A stretch of 64,000 bases of DNA from an uncultured Clostridia bacterium (GTDB lineage Bacteria > Bacillota > Clostridia > TANB77 > CAG-508). The stretch lies in assembly GCA_934167095.1 (NCBI GenBank), contig CAKPKE010000007.1:10044-74043 (forward strand), in the 5' to 3' direction. The notes below the pieces were generated by a model. That model did not search any database and had not been told where the DNA came from. It was given only the letters and a program-made list of their open reading frames with translations. Below are positions 34,953-42,905 of the stretch, in pieces. The number at the start of each line of letters is the position of its first letter. Position 1 is the stretch's first letter. The translations under genes were made by a program, and so were the position numbers.

Positions 34953-36196
34953 TATTCATTACCCCCTTTTTCTTCTTCAGATTCTTTTTTATTTTCAGCA
35001 TCTTCTATCTTTTTTTCTTCTAGACTTTCTACCACTTCTGCATCTTTTTCAGAATCTTCTTTTTGCTCTTCTATTTCTTCTACCTTTACTTCCTCTTTTG
35101 GTTCTTCATTTTCTTCAGTTACTTTTTCTTGTTCTTTTGTTTCCTCTTGCTTTTCTTCTTCAAAAGCTGATTCATTTTCCTGTTCTTTATTTTCTTCTGT
35201 AACTTTTTCCTCTACTTTTTCTTCTTTATTTTCTTCTGCCTCTAATTTTGTTTTTGTATCTTCTTTTTCATTTATTAGAACCATGAATGCGTCTTCTAGT
35301 GAAGCTTCGGCTTTCTTTAATTCAAAGATTGTTATATCTTTTTTAGGTAATATATCAAACAATTTTTTACGAATATCAGCATCTTCATTTGAACTAATTT
35401 CATATTGTTTTGTTCCATCATCATTGTCTTTTATAAATTTACATTCTAATATTTCTGGAATTTCCTTTTGGATTTTTTCCATGTTATTTTTCTTATCTTC
35501 AACTGTTAATATTAAAACATTTTTACTTTGTGTATTTTTTTCTAAGTTTTCAGGAGTATCTACTGCTATAATCTTTCCTTTATTGATTATAATAACTTTT
35601 TCACATATTTGACTTACTTCTGATAAAATGTGTGAACTTAATATAACAGTATGTTTTTTTCCTAGCTCTTTTATAAGTTTTCTGATATCAGTTATTTGCT
35701 TTGGGTCTAATCCAACTGTTGGCTCATCAAGTATTATAACTTTTGGATCTCCAATTAAAGCTCCAGCAAGGCTTACTCTTTGTTTATAACCTCTTGATAA
35801 ATTTCTAATTAACTTTTTAGAAACCTCTGTTAGTCCTGTTTCTTCTAGTACTTGGCTTACTTTTTCTTTTCTTTCCTTTCCGGGAACTCTTTTTAAGTCT
35901 GCCATATAGCTTACAAACTCTTTTACAGTTAACTCTGAATATAGTGGAACTCCCTCTGGCATATAACCTATGCTCTTTTTGGCTGATAATGGCTTTTTAG
36001 AAATATCATAACCATCAACAATAATTGTTCCTTCAGTTGGCTCTGTGAAGCCTGTTATCATGTTCATTGTTGTACTTTTTCCAGCTCCGTTTGGGCCTAA
36101 AAAGCCGACAACTTCTCCATCATTTACGGTAAAGCTTATATCATCAACTGCAACAAAGCTACCATATTTTTTTGTGACATTTTTTACTTCTATCAC
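34952..36196 (-). CDS. ABC transporter ATP-binding protein (GldA-like) with a long acidic tail
   Basis: A complete nucleotide-binding domain (about 1-230): Walker A GPNGAGKST, signature LSRGYKQR, Walker B VIILDEPTVGLDP and the H-loop ILSSH. A family-typical C-terminal domain follows to about 315. The last roughly 95 residues are almost only Glu, Lys, Val and Gln (for example EENKEEKVEEKV) and must be disordered; this extension is not usual in the family. GGAGG lies 8 nt before GTG 36196 and overlaps an in-frame TTG at 36211, so 36196 is the start. First gene of the ABC operon. Confidence 0.93.
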   Translation of the reverse strand: MIEVKNVTKKYGSFVAVDDISFTVNDGEVVGFLGPNGAGKSTTMNMITGFTEPTEGTIIVDGYDISKKPLSAKKSIGYMPEGVPLYSELTVKEFVSYMADLKRVPGKERKEKVSQVLEETGLTEVSKKLIRNLSRGYKQRVSLAGALIGDPKVIILDEPTVGLDPKQITDIRKLIKELGKKHTVILSSHILSEVSQICEKVIIINKGKIIAVDTPENLEKNTQSKNVLILTVEDKKNNMEKIQKEIPEILECKFIKDNDDGTKQYEISSNEDADIRKKLFDILPKKDITIFELKKAEASLEDAFMVLINEKEDTKTKLEAEENKEEKVEEKVTEENKEQENESAFEEEKQEETKEQEKVTEENEEPKEEVKVEEIEEQKEDSEKDAEVVESLEEKKIEDAENKKESEEEKGGNE

Positions 36197-36312
36197 TTGT
36201 CTTTCCTCCAATCTATTATTTCCCTAAGATTTAACAAAATTATATTAACACTAGCAAACTTCTTATGCAATATATTTTTCACATTTCACAAAGAATTCAC
36301 AAATTACAACTA

Positions 36313-36341
36313 TTGATTTGTTCATAATTTGATGCTATAAT
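36313..36341 (+). promoter_or_regulatory. Promoter of yhbY
   Basis: TTGATT (36313-36318) and TATAAT (36336-36341), spacer 17 nt, about 33 nt before the ATG. Confidence 0.65.
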
Positions 36342-36373
36342 GGTTACATAATTTATAGATTGGAGATTTAAAA

Positions 36374-36664
36374 ATGACAAGTAAGCAACGTGCATATTTA
36401 AGAGGTTTAGCAAATACAATGACTCCTATTTTTCAAGTTGGTAAAAATGGCGTTTCTGACAATTTAATAGAACAACTTTCAGATGCCTTAGAAGCTAGGG
36501 AATTAATAAAAATAAATGTTTTAGAAAATTCAGATTATGAAGCAAGAGAATTAGGAAATTTATTAGCTGAAAAAACTAACTCAATATTAGTTCAAACTGT
36601 TGGAAATAAGATAACTTTATTTAGACAAAGAAAAAAAGATTCAAAAATAATACTACCTCGCTAA
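36374..36664 (+). CDS. yhbY: YhbY family ribosome-assembly RNA-binding protein
   Basis: A 96-aa CRM-domain protein that would bind 23S rRNA during large-subunit assembly. MTSKQRAYLRGLANTMTPIFQVGKNGVSDNLI is the family N-terminus and holds the GxxG-type RNA-binding loop (KNGV). LIKINVLENS and ILVQTVGNKITLFRQ follow as expected, and length matches the single-domain family. It is monocistronic with its own promoter and terminator. Confidence 0.95.
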   Translation: MTSKQRAYLRGLANTMTPIFQVGKNGVSDNLIEQLSDALEARELIKINVLENSDYEARELGNLLAEKTNSILVQTVGNKITLFRQRKKDSKIILPR

Positions 36665-36685
36665 AAGGTAGTATATTTTTTATTA
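36650..36685. terminator. Bidirectional terminator after yhbY
   Basis: ATACTACCT and AGGTAGTAT form a 9-bp stem with loop CGCTAAA and a T run on the plus strand; it can also serve the converging gene ending at 36683. Confidence 0.8.
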
Positions 36686-37006
36686 TCCATCTATTTGTTT
36701 TCCAAATATAGACATTGCTATTTTTCCTACAACAGGAAGTTCTGGATCTTCATCTTTGTTTGCTTTAACTATTCCTATGATTATTAAAACAACATATAAT
36801 CCATATACTATTGTTGAGAAAAATGGTATATATATTGGAATCATTCTATATATAGCATATATTATCATGTATCCAATACCTATAACTATAGCTTGTGCAG
36901 CATGGAATTTTGTATTTCTTGTATTATCTTTTAATCCAAATAAAACAATTAGTCCACCAATCCATGTAAATATATATGCTAAAATGCATTTACCCTTTTC
37001 GCTCAT
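36683..37006 (-). CDS. Small Tic20/DUF4870-like membrane protein
   Basis: A 107-aa protein with three membrane helices (about 8-23, 38-56 and 60-80). The sequence KFHAAQAIVIGIGYMIIYAIYRMIP, in which a helix starts after FHAxQA, is the hallmark of DUF4870/Tic20-like small membrane proteins. Biochemical function is unknown. GGGG lies about 8 nt before ATG 37006. It is transcribed alone. Confidence 0.75.
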   Translation of the reverse strand: MSEKGKCILAYIFTWIGGLIVLFGLKDNTRNTKFHAAQAIVIGIGYMIIYAIYRMIPIYIPFFSTIVYGLYVVLIIIGIVKANKDEDPELPVVGKIAMSIFGKQIDG

Positions 37007-37098
37007 TTATTTTCCCCTTTCTTATTTTTAGACATTTTATATCTATTGCCAAAATAATACCATTAATGTCGAATATTGTAAATACTTTTTTGCTCTAA

Positions 37099-37140
37099 TA
37101 TAAAAATGAAAGTAGAATTTTCTATCTACTTTCATTTTAT
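37099..37140 (-). terminator. Terminator of the CmpB-type permease gene
   Basis: A 14-bp stem (AAAATGAAAGTAGA with TCTACTTTCATTTT) is followed by an AT-rich, T-containing tail on the minus strand. Confidence 0.75.
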
Positions 37141-37143
37141 TTT

Positions 37144-37839
37144 TTAATTTATTATATCTTTAATCAAAACTGTATTTCCATCATTATTAACAATTTTCAT
37201 TTTAGGAAATAATTTTTGCATATTTTCATTTGAGAATACTTTATTTTGGAATTGTTCTATCCAAGTATTATTACTTATATAGTTTTTTCCATTTAATTGC
37301 TCTTTTACTCTTATGTTATACACAGTTATTCCCCAAATTGTGAATAACATTTCTATAATAATGATTGCTACCAATATTATGCTAATTACAAGTATTGCTT
37401 TTTTATTAATTCTTTGTAATACTCCATCTATAAATGGAACTATAATCATTATTATAACACTTGCTACACCAAACAACGGTATATGTATTAAATTTATTCT
37501 TTGTGTAAAATTCATTTCTGAATAATCCCAGAATTTTATTCCAAATAAAGCTTCTAATGTAAAGCTAATTAAATATTCCATAACTGTTAGTACAATCATT
37601 CCATAAATAAATGTTTTGACTTTATTATTTTTATACTTTTTTAAAAATCTAATTAAGATTGATGCACATATTCCATAAATTGGACAAAGTAATCCTAATG
37701 TGAAACCTTTTTCTCCAATTGTACTGCAATATATTAACTCTACTAAAAGACCTATTAAACTAAAAATGAATGTATATATTATATATTTACACCAATTTTT
37801 AACTTCTTCATTAGTTTTCTTATCACTATCCGTTTTCAT
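37144..37839 (-). CDS. Putative ABC-transporter-like membrane protein (CmpB family)
   Basis: A 231-aa protein with five or six membrane helices. FSLIGLLVELIYCSTIGEKGFTLGLLCPIYGICASILI and EYLISFTLEALFGIKFWDYSEMNFTQRINLIHIPLFGVAS carry the conserved WDYS and NxxG/LCPIYG patterns of the family annotated as putative ABC transporter permease (CmpB). No ATPase partner is adjacent. The transport function is inferred from the family label only. Confidence 0.8.
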   Translation of the reverse strand: MKTDSDKKTNEEVKNWCKYIIYTFIFSLIGLLVELIYCSTIGEKGFTLGLLCPIYGICASILIRFLKKYKNNKVKTFIYGMIVLTVMEYLISFTLEALFGIKFWDYSEMNFTQRINLIHIPLFGVASVIIMIIVPFIDGVLQRINKKAILVISIILVAIIIIEMLFTIWGITVYNIRVKEQLNGKNYISNNTWIEQFQNKVFSNENMQKLFPKMKIVNNDGNTVLIKDIIN

Positions 37840-37961
37840 TTTCTCCTTAGAAATAATCTCCTCTTTCTATTATATTTTTTAATCTTATTTTTATGACACT
37901 GTAATAGTATATATTAAAATTAATTTTATTTCAACATTTTTTACTTTTTTGCAAAAATTTA

Positions 37962-37990
37962 TTGACAAAATTATAATTTAGCATTATAAT
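37962..37990 (+). promoter_or_regulatory. Promoter of tRNA-Arg(TCT)
   Basis: TTGACA (37962-37967) and TATAAT (37985-37990), spacer 17 nt, both perfect. Confidence 0.85.
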
Positions 37991-38008
37991 TAAACATGCA
38001 TTTGAAAT

Positions 38009-38085
38009 GGGCCAATAGCTCAGTTGGATAGAGCACACGCCTTCTAAGCGTGGGGTCGGGGGTTCGAATCCCTCTTGACCCACCA
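38009..38085 (+). tRNA. tRNA-Arg (TCT)
   Basis: A 77-nt cloverleaf with encoded CCA. Anticodon TCT lies in loop CTTCTAA on the perfect stem CACGC/GCGTG, with D-stem GCTC/GAGC and T-stem GGGGG/CCCTC. The acceptor stem GGGCCAA/TTGACCC has a C-A mismatch at position 4-69; all other pairs form. Confidence 0.95.
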
Positions 38086-38114
38086 TTACAGATGTTTTAA
38101 AATATCTAACGGAG

Positions 38115-38150
38115 AAATACTTATGCTTTTGCATAGGTATTTTTTATTTT
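38115..38150 (+). terminator. Terminator of tRNA-Arg(TCT)
   Basis: AATACTTATGC-TTTT-GCATAGGTATT (one T-G pair) is followed by TTTTATTTT. Confidence 0.8.
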
Positions 38151-38180
38151 TCATTCTACATAAAAAAATTTTACAAAACT

Positions 38181-38203
38181 GAAACGATTTTGTTATAGTA
38201 AAA
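38181..38203 (+). promoter_or_regulatory. Candidate ECF promoter of the sigma/anti-sigma operon
   Basis: GAAAC (38181-38185), 13 nt, then TAAAA (38199-38203). The same GAAAC-N13-TAAAA pattern precedes the gene at 39536. A housekeeping-type reading, TTTACA (38170-38175) and TATAGT (38194-38199), is also possible here. Confidence 0.4.
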
Positions 38204-38247
38204 TATCTAATATGTATATCTAGCTAGAAAATTAAAAGGAGAAAGAA

Positions 38248-38763
38248 ATGGAAGATCTAATCATAAAAGCTAAAAATGGTGATAAGTTAGCTTTTACAGA
38301 GCTTATGTTACAAATAAAAGATGAACTATATAAGATTGCCAAAATTAGATTAAAAAATGATGATGATGTTTTTGACGCAATTCAAGAAACCATGTTATCA
38401 GCTTATAAATCATTAAGAAAATTAAAACATAATGAATATTTTAAGACTTGGATTATAAAGATTTTGATTAATCAATGTAATAAAATTTATAAATCCAAAA
38501 AGTACCACTCAGAAGATTCTTATGAAATAATTGGAAATACATTAACTAGTCAAGACAGAACTGAAGAAATAATAAATTTTAAATTTATTTGTGATAACCT
38601 AAGCAAAGAAGATGGTACTATCATTCTTTTATATTACATGGAAAGATACACCGATAAAGAAATAGGAAAAATCCTAAATATGAAGGAAAGCACCATAAAA
38701 ACAAAAAGAAATCGAATAAAGCATAAAATAAAAAATTTTTATGCAGATTATGAAAGGAGTTAA
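38248..38763 (+). CDS. ECF RNA polymerase sigma factor
   Basis: A 171-aa group 4 sigma factor. Region 2 is DKLAFTELMLQIKDELYKIAKIRLKNDDDVFDAIQETMLSAYKSLRKLKHNEYFKTWIIKILINQCN (residues about 11-85), with the usual DAxQET and FxTWxxxIxxN motifs. Region 4 (about 110-165) contains YYMERYTDKEIGKILNMKESTIKTKRNRIKHKIK, a helix-turn-helix for the -35 element. AAAGGAG precedes the ATG. The anti-sigma gene follows after 2 nt. The signal is unknown; the neighbourhood suggests envelope stress. Confidence 0.94.
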   Translation: MEDLIIKAKNGDKLAFTELMLQIKDELYKIAKIRLKNDDDVFDAIQETMLSAYKSLRKLKHNEYFKTWIIKILINQCNKIYKSKKYHSEDSYEIIGNTLTSQDRTEEIINFKFICDNLSKEDGTIILLYYMERYTDKEIGKILNMKESTIKTKRNRIKHKIKNFYADYERS

Positions 38764-38765
38764 TC

Positions 38766-39443
38766 ATGGATGAATTAGATAAAAAACTATTTAATGATTT
38801 ATCTGAAAAAGTTGAAATTCCAGCCAGATGTGAATATGTAATTAAAAATGCTTTTATAAACGATAATAAAGAAAATGATAAGCATTTTTTAGTGCATCTA
38901 AATGTTATAAAGGAATTTATAAATATAAAATGTAGAAAATTAGCAATAGCTTTAACTACTTTAGCACTAATTTTAGTTCCTGTTAGCATAACTGCTGTTT
39001 CTACAATCATTGAAAAAATCAAGGTGGTTCCAGATGTTCCTGAATCAATTTTACAAAATGTTCCATCAGAAAATTATATATCAGATTCAAATTATATTCC
39101 ATCGTATGAGTCTGACCCTATTCTTGAAGAAAAGTTAAGAAGAGCAGAAGAAGAAAATAACGAAAACAATGAACGCCTTGAACAAATAATAAGAAAATTT
39201 CGTGCTGATGAATATGATGCATTGAAAACTGAAATTGCTCAAAATGAATACTTTGGTGAAAATGGATATTATTCTGAAGATGATATAGAAATTAAAGGCG
39301 ATAAATTAGTTTTAGATATTCTTGAAAATGAAGAATTAACAGAAGAAGAATCAAATTTATTAAAAGACTTTATGAAAAGTCAAGCCTCGAAAATAAAAAA
39401 CATGCCAGATCTTGTGGCAAGAATTGAAAAAGCATGTCAATAA
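38766..39443 (+). CDS. Probable membrane anti-sigma factor
   Basis: A 225-aa single-pass protein. An N-terminal cytoplasmic part (about 1-58) opens MDELDKKLFNDLSEKVEIPARCEYVIKNAF, like DUF4179-type anti-sigma proteins. A membrane helix (about 60-80) is followed by an extracellular Glu/Asn-rich, partly coiled-coil segment (about 118-150) and a small C-terminal helical region. Its ribosome site GGAG lies at the end of the sigma gene, so the two are coupled. It most likely holds the ECF sigma at the membrane; that is inferred from position and topology. Confidence 0.78.
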   Translation: MDELDKKLFNDLSEKVEIPARCEYVIKNAFINDNKENDKHFLVHLNVIKEFINIKCRKLAIALTTLALILVPVSITAVSTIIEKIKVVPDVPESILQNVPSENYISDSNYIPSYESDPILEEKLRRAEEENNENNERLEQIIRKFRADEYDALKTEIAQNEYFGENGYYSEDDIEIKGDKLVLDILENEELTEEESNLLKDFMKSQASKIKNMPDLVARIEKACQ

Positions 39444-39474
39444 AACTATTTTATACACTTTATAAAAAATTTCA

Positions 39475-39497
39475 GAAACATTGAAAAAATACTAAAA
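39475..39497 (+). promoter_or_regulatory. Candidate ECF promoter of the 39536 gene
   Basis: GAAAC (39475-39479), 13 nt, TAAAA (39493-39497), matching the element before the sigma gene. The end is about 38 nt from the ATG. Confidence 0.4.
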
Positions 39498-39535
39498 GAA
39501 TGATACCATATTTAAATAAAAGGAGGTAATTGTTT

Positions 39536-40390
39536 ATGAAAAAGAAAACCATATTTTTTATAGCCATGGCAATACTAATAGTTTTATTTATAGGAGCAAC
39601 CCTATTTTCAATTTATAAGTTTGATGTAGTAAATCCATATTCAGCTTGCTTTGGTATGGCAAAGGTTTTATGGACAAATTCGGACTATGTTGAAGTTCAA
39701 AATTTTCCTAAAAAAGTAGTATTTGCAAAGCCTAATAATTCTGAGCAACTTTTAATGGAATATATGAAAAATAGAGGCTTTTATAATATTCCAGATTTAA
39801 GATTAGGTGCAGTTTATACATTTTCTAATGGTGTAGACTATGAGGAAGTTTACTTTTCTGGAAATAAATATTATGCAGAATGGAAGATTATAAAAAAACA
39901 AGTAAATATTAAAACTAATACTGACCTTGCAATAAAAAAGACTATTCCAGAAGGAAGCATAATAATAAATGAGACAAATATATCTTTAGATGAAGCAATA
40001 ATTAAAATAACAGACAAAAATGAAATAAAGTGTGAAGAAATTAATAATTTTGAATTATCAAAATATATAAAAAATGAAAACTATACAGGCGTAGGAGAAT
40101 ATTTTGGAGTAAATTCAGAAAACTCAACAATGGGATTTACAGGAACTGGCACAGAATATATATGGAGCAATCTTTCTAAACTTTTAACTGATTCTGAAAG
40201 TTTAGAAATAATAAATTCTGAAAGTGAAAAAACAATAAAAGTAAACTTCAAAAATGCTTATACTAAATTAGATTCTGGAAAATATATTTTAACAATTTCA
40301 AATAAAGATTATACATATTCTATTGATGTTGAATTTGAAATAAAAGATAATGGAGAAATTGAAATAATATCTTCTAAAGTTAATAGATAA
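39536..40390 (+). CDS. Membrane-anchored protein of unknown function, possible ECF target
   Basis: I do not recognise this 284-aa protein. It has an N-terminal membrane helix (about 5-27) and an extracellular remainder: a charged alpha/beta region with VEVQNFPKKVVFAKP, a Gly/Thr-rich stretch GMGFTGTGTEYIW, and a C-terminal Ig-like strand set ending YILTISNKDYTYSIDVEFEI. AGGAGG is 9 nt before ATG 39536; an in-frame TTG two codons earlier is too close to the site. It follows the sigma/anti-sigma pair and shares their promoter pattern. Confidence 0.65.
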   Translation: MKKKTIFFIAMAILIVLFIGATLFSIYKFDVVNPYSACFGMAKVLWTNSDYVEVQNFPKKVVFAKPNNSEQLLMEYMKNRGFYNIPDLRLGAVYTFSNGVDYEEVYFSGNKYYAEWKIIKKQVNIKTNTDLAIKKTIPEGSIIINETNISLDEAIIKITDKNEIKCEEINNFELSKYIKNENYTGVGEYFGVNSENSTMGFTGTGTEYIWSNLSKLLTDSESLEIINSESEKTIKVNFKNAYTKLDSGKYILTISNKDYTYSIDVEFEIKDNGEIEIISSKVNR

Positions 40391-40424
40391 AAAATAAAAG
40401 GGTCTATAAAGTCCCTTTATTTTT
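40390..40424. terminator. Bidirectional terminator
   Basis: AATAAAAGGG and CCCTTTATTT arms around TCTATAAAGT, with T runs both ways, between genes ending at 40390 and 40423. Confidence 0.8.
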
Positions 40425-41703
40425 ATGGTTTTAAAGCTGTTATTGGAAGCACATATATGCCATCTGGTCTTTTCACAACAGCATCATATAATCCACAAAT
40501 TATACACATAAATTTTGGTTTTACTTCTGCCATTTCATAAAATTTTTTCAAAGTTTCGGCAGCTTCTTCTTCCTTATTTGAGCCCAATTTTATTTCTATT
40601 GCTCCATATTCTCCGTCTGCTATTTCAATAATTGCATCTACTTCTAATCCTGTCGTATTTTCTCTATAATGATATAGTTTTGCATCAATACTTTCTGCAT
40701 AAATTCTTAAATCTCTTTCGCATAAAGCTTCAAAATATAATCCAAATGTATTTAAGTCATTCATTAATTTTTCTGGTGTAATATTTAAAGCCGCACATGC
40801 AAGTGATGGATCTACAAAGTGTCTTTTAGGATTTTTTCCAACATTTGATTTTGAGCGAATTTTATACATAAAAGAATTTTGATTTTCTATCAAGTGCAGT
40901 CTATCTAATACATCTAAATAATCAGTTACAGTATTTCTACTTACTAATAGCTCTTCTTCACTAGTATTTTCTGCAATATCTTTTATTAGCACACTCATTG
41001 GTGAAATTGATGTTTCATTTCTTGCTAATGATCTTATTAGCATTTCCATTTTATTTTTATCTCTCTTTACCCCATCAAGTTCAAAAATATCTTTTTCAAG
41101 AACAGCTTCCCAATAGCTTTTTGTTATTTTTCTTGCACTTTCTGCACTAAGTCCAATGGTTTCAGGCCAACCACCTCTAACTATTAACTCTGCAAGTTTA
41201 TTAAACTCTGTTTTAGCTACCTTTTTATTTTCTACATTATTATTAAATAAGTCTATTAGTGACACTTCTCCTGTTGATTCTCCAGATTCATATAATGACA
41301 TTGTATACATCTTCATTTTGCATATTCGGCCAGCACCAGAATGATGCACTTGTGCTGTTGCGGGAGTTGCAGAACCTGTTAAAATATATTTTCCTTTTTC
41401 TCTATCTTGGTCGCATTTATATCTAACTGCATCCCAAATAGCTGGAACCTCTTGCCATTCGTCTATTGTTTTAGGATATTCTCCTTCTAGAACTAAATTG
41501 ACATCCATTTCAGCTAAATGTTTTTCTCTAAAATTATCAGCAGTATTATTTAAAAACGATGCACTATTTGAGTGATTAAGAGCTGTCCATGTTTTTCCAC
41601 ACCATTTTGGTCCTTCTATACTAATTGCACCAAATATTTTTAGGTATTCATCAATTTTTTTATCAATTAGTCTTTCCTTATATTCTTTCTTAGTTAATTT
41701 CAT
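40423..41703 (-). CDS. AAA-type ATPase with DUF4143 domain
   Basis: A 426-aa protein of the clostridial and archaeal AAA_14/DUF4143 family. Walker A is GPKWCGKTWTA (about 32-42). The Walker B-like segment is IDEWQEVPAIWDAVR, and YILTGSATP is the sensor-like strand. After a winged-helix region, the C-terminal DUF4143 domain includes KRHFVDPSLACAAL and TTGLEVDAIIEI...YGAIEIKLGS, which has the D-x13-ExK layout of a restriction-endonuclease fold. Cellular role is unknown; such proteins are often strain-variable. Four 23-bp repeats lie just upstream of its promoter. Confidence 0.85.
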   Translation of the reverse strand: MKLTKKEYKERLIDKKIDEYLKIFGAISIEGPKWCGKTWTALNHSNSASFLNNTADNFREKHLAEMDVNLVLEGEYPKTIDEWQEVPAIWDAVRYKCDQDREKGKYILTGSATPATAQVHHSGAGRICKMKMYTMSLYESGESTGEVSLIDLFNNNVENKKVAKTEFNKLAELIVRGGWPETIGLSAESARKITKSYWEAVLEKDIFELDGVKRDKNKMEMLIRSLARNETSISPMSVLIKDIAENTSEEELLVSRNTVTDYLDVLDRLHLIENQNSFMYKIRSKSNVGKNPKRHFVDPSLACAALNITPEKLMNDLNTFGLYFEALCERDLRIYAESIDAKLYHYRENTTGLEVDAIIEIADGEYGAIEIKLGSNKEEEAAETLKKFYEMAEVKPKFMCIICGLYDAVVKRPDGIYVLPITALKP

Positions 41704-41740
41704 AGCTTTTCCCTCTCTTTATGAAATTTTCATTATATCT

Positions 41741-41769
41741 AGTATAACCTATTTTTTCTATTTTATCAA
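41741..41769 (-). promoter_or_regulatory. Promoter of the DUF4143 ATPase gene
   Basis: TTGATA (41769-41764) and TATACT (41746-41741), spacer 17 nt. The -35 box begins 5 nt from the first 23-bp repeat. Confidence 0.6.
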
Positions 41770-41774
41770 TACTA

Positions 41775-41859
41775 TTGTGCAAATTTTAGCATTTTTGTTG
41801 TGCATTTTTTAGTAATATCATTGTGCAAATTTTAGTGTATTCATTGTGCATTTTTTCAG
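41775..41859. repeat. Four tandem 23-bp repeats between divergent promoters
   Basis: TTGTGCA starts at 41775, 41798, 41821 and 41844, exactly 23 bp apart. Copies 1 and 3 read TTGTGCAAATTTTAG and copies 2 and 4 read TTGTGCATTTTTTAG or close to it, so the array also reads as a doubled 46-bp unit. Position suggests operator sites for the divergent genes. Confidence 0.75.
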
Positions 41860-41923
41860 AAAGTTTATTCTTTTATTATTCTCATATTTGTTGTATAATA
41901 ACTATGTTAAGGAGTTTTTTATT

Positions 41924-42865
41924 ATGATTGAACATTATAAACATTTAAATACATATTTGAAAGAATTATTTGGAGAACGAACATTAAAAATTTGTATTGA
42001 TGGCGGTTTTACTTGTCCTAATAGAGATGGAAAATGTGGCACTTCCGGCTGTATTTTTTGTAGCAGTAAAGGAAGTGGCGAGTTAATAAATTCTGAACCT
42101 AATATTTCAAATCAAGTAACACAATATTTTCAAACATATCGTTCCAAAAGAGCAAACAAGTTTATTGCCTATTTTCAGAATTTTACAAATACATATAACT
42201 CAGTAGAAAATCTAAAAAAGAAGTACGATTCAGCTTTAATAGATGATAGAATTGTAGCTTTAGATATTGCTACAAGGCCAGACTGCATTAATGATGATGT
42301 TGCAAAACTTATAAGCTCATATATGCCAAAACACAAAGTATTTGTAGAGCTTGGGCTTCAAACTTCAAATGATAATACAGCTAAAATTATTAATCGTGGA
42401 TATGAATCCTCAATATTTACAGATGCTGTTGAAATTTTAAACAAATACAATATTTCAGTTATTTGTCACATTATGGTTGGTCTTCCAACTGAGCAAGAAC
42501 TTATAAAAGTTGATAATTTTGATGTATTTAAAGCAATAGTTGATACTGTAAATTTTATAAACAAGCATAATATTTCTGGACTAAAAATTCATTCTACTTA
42601 CATTGTAAAAAATACCGTTTTAAATAAATTATATGAAGAAAATAAATACAAACCAATTACTTATGAAGAATATATGTCAAATTTAACATATATTATCACT
42701 CACATAAATCCAGAAATTATTATTCACAGAATTTCTGCAGACCCGCCAAAGGATTTACTTGTGGCTCCTGAATGGTGCTTGCACAAGAAGTGGGTTCTAA
42801 ATGGTTTTGACAAAATATTAAATGAGCAAAATTTATTTCAAGGAATGTATTATAAAACAGAGTAA
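41924..42865 (+). CDS. Radical SAM protein, TIGR01212/YhcC family
   Basis: A 313-aa radical SAM protein. The family motif CPNRDGKCGTSGCIFC (residues about 26-41) holds the cluster cysteines, followed by KANKFIAYFQNFTNTY, DIATRPDC, FVELGLQTSND and VICHIMVGLPTE, all diagnostic of this family. Near the end DPPKDLLVAPEWCLHKKWVLN matches too. The substrate is not established. AAGGAG is 9 nt before ATG 41924; the frame extends 26 codons upstream without a ribosome site and is not used. Confidence 0.9.
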   Translation: MIEHYKHLNTYLKELFGERTLKICIDGGFTCPNRDGKCGTSGCIFCSSKGSGELINSEPNISNQVTQYFQTYRSKRANKFIAYFQNFTNTYNSVENLKKKYDSALIDDRIVALDIATRPDCINDDVAKLISSYMPKHKVFVELGLQTSNDNTAKIINRGYESSIFTDAVEILNKYNISVICHIMVGLPTEQELIKVDNFDVFKAIVDTVNFINKHNISGLKIHSTYIVKNTVLNKLYEENKYKPITYEEYMSNLTYIITHINPEIIIHRISADPPKDLLVAPEWCLHKKWVLNGFDKILNEQNLFQGMYYKTE

Positions 42866-42897
42866 GCTATACCCAAAAGCCTACTCTGTAATTTTTT
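42857..42897. terminator. Bidirectional terminator including a stop codon
   Basis: ACAGAGTA and TACTCTGT arms; the TAA of the radical SAM gene lies in the loop side of the first arm. A T6 run follows on the plus strand. Confidence 0.75.
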
Positions 42898-42905
42898 ATA
42901 TAAAT

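Noticed and set aside
37931..38134. Minus-strand 67-aa frame
   Set aside because: It runs through tRNA-Arg(TCT) in antisense.
41775..41859. Possible small CRISPR array
   Set aside because: The repeats are 15-16 bp with 7-8 bp gaps and spacers are too short and similar; no cas genes are present.
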